Positions 7,322-9,803 of a DNA stretch of 9,803 nt are shown in pieces. The position numbers and the translations under genes were made by a program. Every line of letters starts with the position of its first letter. The first letter of the stretch is position 1. The notes below the pieces were generated by a model, which made no database searches, was not told the origin of the DNA, and saw only the letters and a program-made list of their open reading frames with translations. This DNA comes from JACQNR01 sp049515175 (GTDB lineage: Bacteria > Acidobacteriota > Terriglobia > UBA7540), in assembly GCA_049515175.1 (NCBI GenBank), contig JBEKUI010000183.1, positions 1 to 9,803 of the forward strand, written 5' to 3'.

Positions 7322-7825
7322 ATGAAGAACGAATCGAATCGGCGCAAATTTCTGAACCGCACGGTCACGAGTACGGGCGCCGTCGCCGGCGTGCTGGCGT
7401 TGGGCTCGACGGCCAAGGCCGCGCCGAAAAAGGAGAAGCCCACGAAGAAGGTCATCACCCGGCCCGGCCAGCCGAACACTCCCACCTCGATTCTCAGCCC
7501 GGGGATTCAGTTCGGCAATCTGCTGTTTGTTTCCGGCGCGGGAGCACACGATCCGGAGACGCACAAGGTCGTTCCGGGGCCGATCCAGAATCAGGTCCGT
7601 CAGTGCCTGGACAATCTCAAAACGGTGGTCGAGGCGGCCGGCTCCTCGATGGAAAAGGTCCTGAAATGCAACGTGTTTCTGGTGGACATCGCCGACTTCA
7701 AAGCGATGAACGAGGTGTACCACACCTTCTTCCCCACCAATCCCCCGGCGCGATCGACGGTGGCGGTGAAGGAGTTGCCCGGCGATTCGCCGGTGGAAAT
7801 TGAGTGCATCGCCTACGTTGACTAA
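7322..7825 (+). CDS. Tat-exported RidA/YjgF/UK114-family enamine/imine deaminase
   Basis: 167 residues: an N-terminal Tat signal followed by one complete RidA domain. The signal has NRRKFLN (6-12), a hydrophobic stretch to about 29 and a likely cleavage after TAKA at 34. The domain (about 55-167) has LLFVSGAGAHDP (67-78), PIQNQVRQCLDNLKTVVEAAG (87-107), PPARSTVAVKELP (141-153) with Arg144 aligned to the substrate-binding Arg105 of E. coli RidA, and VEIECIA (158-164) with Glu159 at the Glu120 position. Family members hydrolyse reactive 2-aminoacrylate-type enamines and imines released by PLP enzymes, normally in the cytoplasm. Here the active-site residues are kept and an export signal is added. 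AGGAGG lies 8 bases before the ATG. The stop is 13 bases from the next start, so the two are probably co-transcribed. Confidence 0.92.
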   Translation: MKNESNRRKFLNRTVTSTGAVAGVLALGSTAKAAPKKEKPTKKVITRPGQPNTPTSILSPGIQFGNLLFVSGAGAHDPETHKVVPGPIQNQVRQCLDNLKTVVEAAGSSMEKVLKCNVFLVDIADFKAMNEVYHTFFPTNPPARSTVAVKELPGDSPVEIECIAYVD

Positions 7826-7838
7826 CGGGAGGCCGAAC

Positions 7839-8846
7839 ATGCCCGGCAAGACCGGTCGAAGGGATTTTCTGCGCCGCGCCGCGGTGGCTTCACTGTCGCT
7901 GCCGTGGCTCACGCATGCGCGGCTCGTTCACCTCTTGGCCGCCTCGCCTGCCAAGGCTTTCCACGGCATCTTCGCGATCATGCTGACGCCCTTCGACCAG
8001 AACGATCAGGTTGAATGGGAGGATCTGGAGCGGGAAACGGATTTCTGCGTGCGGTGCGGCGCACACGGACTGGTGTGGCCGCAACTCGCCGCCGAATTCT
8101 ACCTGCTCACGAACGAAGAGCGGATGCGTGGCGCCGAGTTGATCATTCGCAAAGCGGCGGGCAGCCGCAGCGCGGTGGTGATTGGCGTCCAAGCGCCCAT
8201 TAAGGAGACGGCCGTGCAGCTCGCCCGTCACGCCGAGGAGAAAGGCGCGGACGCGGTCATTGCGCTGCCACCCTATCTTGGGCATCCCTCGGTCGAGACG
8301 GCGAGGGAATACTACCGAGCCCTGGCCCGGGCGGTGAAAATTCCTGTCTTCATTCAGAACAGTGGCGGGGCGTGGGGACCGTCGCTGCCCACTTCGTTAA
8401 TTATCGACCTGGCGAAGGAGTTTCCGGCGCTGGGCTACGTCAAGGAAGAAGTCGATCCAGTGTCGCATCGCCTGGCTGAGCTCGGGCGCTCCGGTGCTGT
8501 CAAGGGACTCTTCTCTGGCAGCGCTGGCAAATACCTTCTGAACGAGATGGCCCACGGGGCGGTCGGCACCATGCCGGCGTGCGAGTTTGTGGACGTGGCG
8601 GTGGAGATTTACGAATTGGCGGCGGCGGGGAAAATGGACGAGGCGCGGGCGCTCTTCGAGAAACTGCTGCCCCTGATCGGAATGGAAGAGAGCTACGGCA
8701 TGAGCTTTGCCAAAACGGTGCTGGTGCGGCGTGGAGTTTTCAAGACGGCGAAGATGCGTGGCGTGGCGGGGTCGACAATGGATTCCGTTGACCAGCAAGA
8801 ACTTGACGCTTGGTGGAAGCAACTCTCGCCGCATTTTAGGGCGTAG
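7839..8846 (+). CDS. Tat-exported DapA/NanA-superfamily (DHDPS-like) aldolase with altered active site
   Basis: 335 residues: a Tat signal (TGRRDFLRR at 5-13, hydrophobic to about 34, possible cleavage after PAKA at 40) and a single TIM-barrel domain. The domain is recognised by GIFAIMLTPFD (43-53), the barrel pattern GAHGLVW...EF.LLTNEER (74-95), ADAVIALPPYLGHPS (137-151), and Lys202 in ALGYVKEEV, the Schiff-base position. Class I aldolases of this family add or remove pyruvate-like units. Here GTTGE is replaced by QLAAE (82-86), the second tyrosine of PYY by Leu147, and the YN tyrosine by Gln173, so the usual catalytic relay is missing. The substrate is therefore unlikely to be that of DapA. 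The ATG at 7839 has GGGAGG 6 bases upstream; an in-frame ATG at 7800 lies inside ridA and is rejected. It follows ridA by 13 bases. Confidence 0.9.
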   Translation: MPGKTGRRDFLRRAAVASLSLPWLTHARLVHLLAASPAKAFHGIFAIMLTPFDQNDQVEWEDLERETDFCVRCGAHGLVWPQLAAEFYLLTNEERMRGAELIIRKAAGSRSAVVIGVQAPIKETAVQLARHAEEKGADAVIALPPYLGHPSVETAREYYRALARAVKIPVFIQNSGGAWGPSLPTSLIIDLAKEFPALGYVKEEVDPVSHRLAELGRSGAVKGLFSGSAGKYLLNEMAHGAVGTMPACEFVDVAVEIYELAAAGKMDEARALFEKLLPLIGMEESYGMSFAKTVLVRRGVFKTAKMRGVAGSTMDSVDQQELDAWWKQLSPHFRA

Positions 8847-8872
8847 GAGTTGCCCAGCGGGGGAAGGGTGTG

Positions 8873-8904
8873 CCCTGACCGGCGACCACCAACGGCGGGC
8901 AGGG
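8873..8904. terminator. Hairpin between convergent genes, possible bidirectional terminator
   Basis: CCCTGACCGGCG (8873-8884) and CGGCGGGCAGGG (8893-8904) pair at 10 of 12 positions around an 8-base loop, in the 66-bp gap where the DapA-like gene and msrB converge. No T-tract follows on either strand, so this is only a candidate. Confidence 0.35.
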
Positions 8905-8912
8905 AGTGGGAA

Positions 8913-9314
8913 CTACTTCTTTTCGTCCTTCACGAAATCCAGGGCTGTAGAGTTCATGCAATAGCGCAGGAACGTGGGTTTCGGCCCGTCTTCAAAGACA
9001 TGCCCCAGGTGGGCGTCACACTGGGCGCAGAGCGCCTCGGTTCGGACCATGCCGTGACTTTCGTCCGTTTCCGTCCGGACGCTCTCTGTGCTTGCTGGTG
9101 CCCAGAAACTTGGCCAGCCGGTCCCGGACTCGTATTTCGTCTCGGAACTGAAGAGCGTATTCCCGCAGCACACGCAACGATAGACTCCTTCCTCGTGATT
9201 GTTCCAGTGCTGGCCTGTGAAGGCTGGTTCTGTGCCCTTCTTGCGTGTCACGTAATACTGCTCGCGCGAGAGCTGATTCTTCCACTCCTCATCGGATTTG
9301 GCAATTTTGGCCAA
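8913..9314 (-). CDS. msrB: Peptide-methionine (R)-S-oxide reductase MsrB
   Basis: 133 residues from a TTG start. MsrB reduces the R form of methionine sulfoxide in proteins. Visible are KSDEEWKNQL at the N-terminus, KGTEPAFTGQHWN, the zinc ligands in CVCC and CAQC (two CxxC pairs), SGTGWPSFW, the catalytic Cys in RYCMNSTAL and HLGHVF. The position in SGxGWPSF that often holds the resolving cysteine is Thr here, so recycling probably uses another cysteine or direct reductant. The TTG at 9314 has a perfect AGGAGG 7 bases upstream (9327-9322), giving the family-typical start (M)AKIAKSDEEW. The alternative ATG at 9359 would add 15 atypical residues, has no good ribosome site and lies only some 8 bases from the predicted transcript start. 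There is no signal peptide, so it is cytoplasmic. It is convergent with the Tat trio. Confidence 0.93.
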   Translation of the reverse strand: MAKIAKSDEEWKNQLSREQYYVTRKKGTEPAFTGQHWNNHEEGVYRCVCCGNTLFSSETKYESGTGWPSFWAPASTESVRTETDESHGMVRTEALCAQCDAHLGHVFEDGPKPTFLRYCMNSTALDFVKDEKK

Positions 9315-9373
9315 AGTGGGTCCTCCTTCGGAACGTGTCACGACTCGATTGTTTGACATGGTGCCCTGCGCCT

Positions 9374-9402
9374 ACAATAAGAGATGGAATCGAGAATGCC
9401 AA
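9374..9402 (-). promoter_or_regulatory. Sigma-70-like promoter of msrB
   Basis: On the minus strand TTGGCA (9402-9397) is separated by 17 bases from TATTGT (9379-9374). Five of six -35 bases and four of six -10 bases match consensus. Transcription would begin near 9367, giving a leader of about 50 bases to the TTG start and only about 8 to the upstream ATG. Confidence 0.55.
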
Positions 9403-9510
9403 GGTTTCGGAAAATCCTCGCTCGGGGAATCAGGCCGTCTCGACTTCATGAGCTGCCCTTCCGTCTCGATCCGCGTTTTGGCGCCTGCCCCTGCAAGAGA
9501 TCTTTATCGC

Positions 9511-9541
9511 ATAGGCCCTGCCTGCTTGGTCTATCCTTTTT
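9511..9541 (+). terminator. Weak hairpin with T-run in the msrB upstream spacer
   Basis: ATAGGCC (9511-9517) pairs with GGTCTAT (9528-9534), including one G-T pair, and is followed by CCTTTTT. It looks like a minimal intrinsic terminator, but no plus-strand gene precedes it directly. I see nothing else in 9403-9510, including no ORF with a ribosome site. Confidence 0.2.
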
Positions 9542-9593
9542 CCTCTGCCGATTCTTAGATTCGCCCCATTAGAATTTTTTATCAAAAAGGTGC

Positions 9594-9621
9594 TTGACGC
9601 GAATCACATATTTCTTATATC
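9594..9621 (+). promoter_or_regulatory. Sigma-70-like promoter of the gene at the right edge
   Basis: TTGACG (9594-9599) and TATATC (9616-9621) are spaced by 16 bases. An AT-rich run (about 9570-9590, with a T6 and an A5 tract) just upstream could act as an UP element. The AT-rich composition stands out from the surrounding GC-rich DNA. The leader to the ATG would be about 85 bases. Confidence 0.55.
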
Positions 9622-9663
9622 ATTTCGCTTGTTTGGGGCCGACAAGGTCTTTCAAAATAACCA

Positions 9664-9687
9664 GCCCGGGGGCTGATGTCGCCGGGC
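9664..9687 (+). other. Leader hairpin upstream of the right-edge gene
   Basis: GCCCGG (9664-9669) pairs with CCGGGC (9682-9687) around a 12-base loop. An alternative stem, CAGCC/GGCTG (9662-9666 with 9671-9675), competes for the same bases. It lies 12 bases before the AGGAG ribosome site (9699-9703). Mutually exclusive stems near a ribosome site could be regulatory or could stabilise an abundant mRNA. No known riboswitch is recognised. Confidence 0.4.
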
Positions 9688-9711
9688 CCAACACCAAAAG
9701 GAGCAGGGATA

Positions 9712-9803
9712 ATGAAGCAGACACGGATAGTGCTGGCGGTGGTCGCGGCGGTGCTGCTGACGGTAGCGCCGATGCTGGCGGGTTCGGCGGTGATCGGGTC
9801 GGT
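9712..9803 (+). CDS. Secreted or envelope protein, signal peptide only (3' end outside window)
   Basis: Only the first 30 residues lie in the window: MKQTRIVLAVVAAVLLTVAP, then MLAGSAVIGS. This is a classical Sec signal: positive start (Lys2, Arg5), a hydrophobic Val/Ala/Leu core of about 14 residues and possible cleavage near MLAGSA. The ATG has AGGAG 8 bases upstream and a candidate promoter with a structured leader. The mature part is not visible, so no function can be given. Confidence 0.75.
   Translation, partial: MKQTRIVLAVVAAVLLTVAPMLAGSAVIGS

Noticed and set aside
7088..7912. Minus-strand frame of 274 codons opposite ridA
   Set aside because: It covers the ridA gene and its hairpin-rich upstream gap; Arg-rich composition marks it as a shadow.

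Overview
The window looks like a chromosomal segment from a GC-rich Gram-negative bacterium, most likely an acidobacterium or a relative. I infer this from three things: an actinobacterial/acidobacterial-type SUF gene order ending in sufU, metabolic enzymes that carry twin-arginine (Tat) signals, and palindromic and heptad repeats between genes. No marker gene is present, so the phylum is an inference.

Left half (1-5478, minus strand): an iron-sulfur cluster assembly operon read right to left as sufB-sufC-sufD-sufS-sufU, with sufU cut by the window edge. SufB, SufC and SufD form the scaffold complex with its ATPase. SufS releases sulfur from cysteine, and SufU is the zinc-type sulfur acceptor that carries persulfide from SufS to the scaffold. 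sufD/sufS and sufS/sufU are joined by TGATG stop-start overlaps. The sufB-sufC and sufC-sufD gaps are different: the first (about 230 bp) holds three arrays of 7-bp repeats and two palindromes, and the second (90 bp) holds a pair of inverted palindromes whose edge supplies the sufC stop codon. A candidate promoter upstream of sufB has a perfect TTGACA inside a 22-bp dyad, as expected for a repressor-controlled suf operon.

Middle (5785-8846, plus strand): three genes for a DegT-family PLP aminotransferase, a RidA-family enamine/imine deaminase and a DapA-superfamily aldolase-like protein. All three begin with RR-x-F-L Tat signals, although their characterised relatives work in the cytoplasm. 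The DapA-like protein keeps the Schiff-base lysine but has lost all three residues of the usual Thr-Tyr-Tyr relay. This cluster is the best candidate here for an undescribed system: exported imine/enamine chemistry.

Right end (8847-9803): msrB, on the minus strand and convergent with the trio, codes for methionine sulfoxide reductase B, probably from a TTG start with its own promoter. A 350-bp intergenic region follows, ending in a sigma-70-like promoter and a structured leader for a plus-strand gene. Only that gene's signal peptide lies inside the window.
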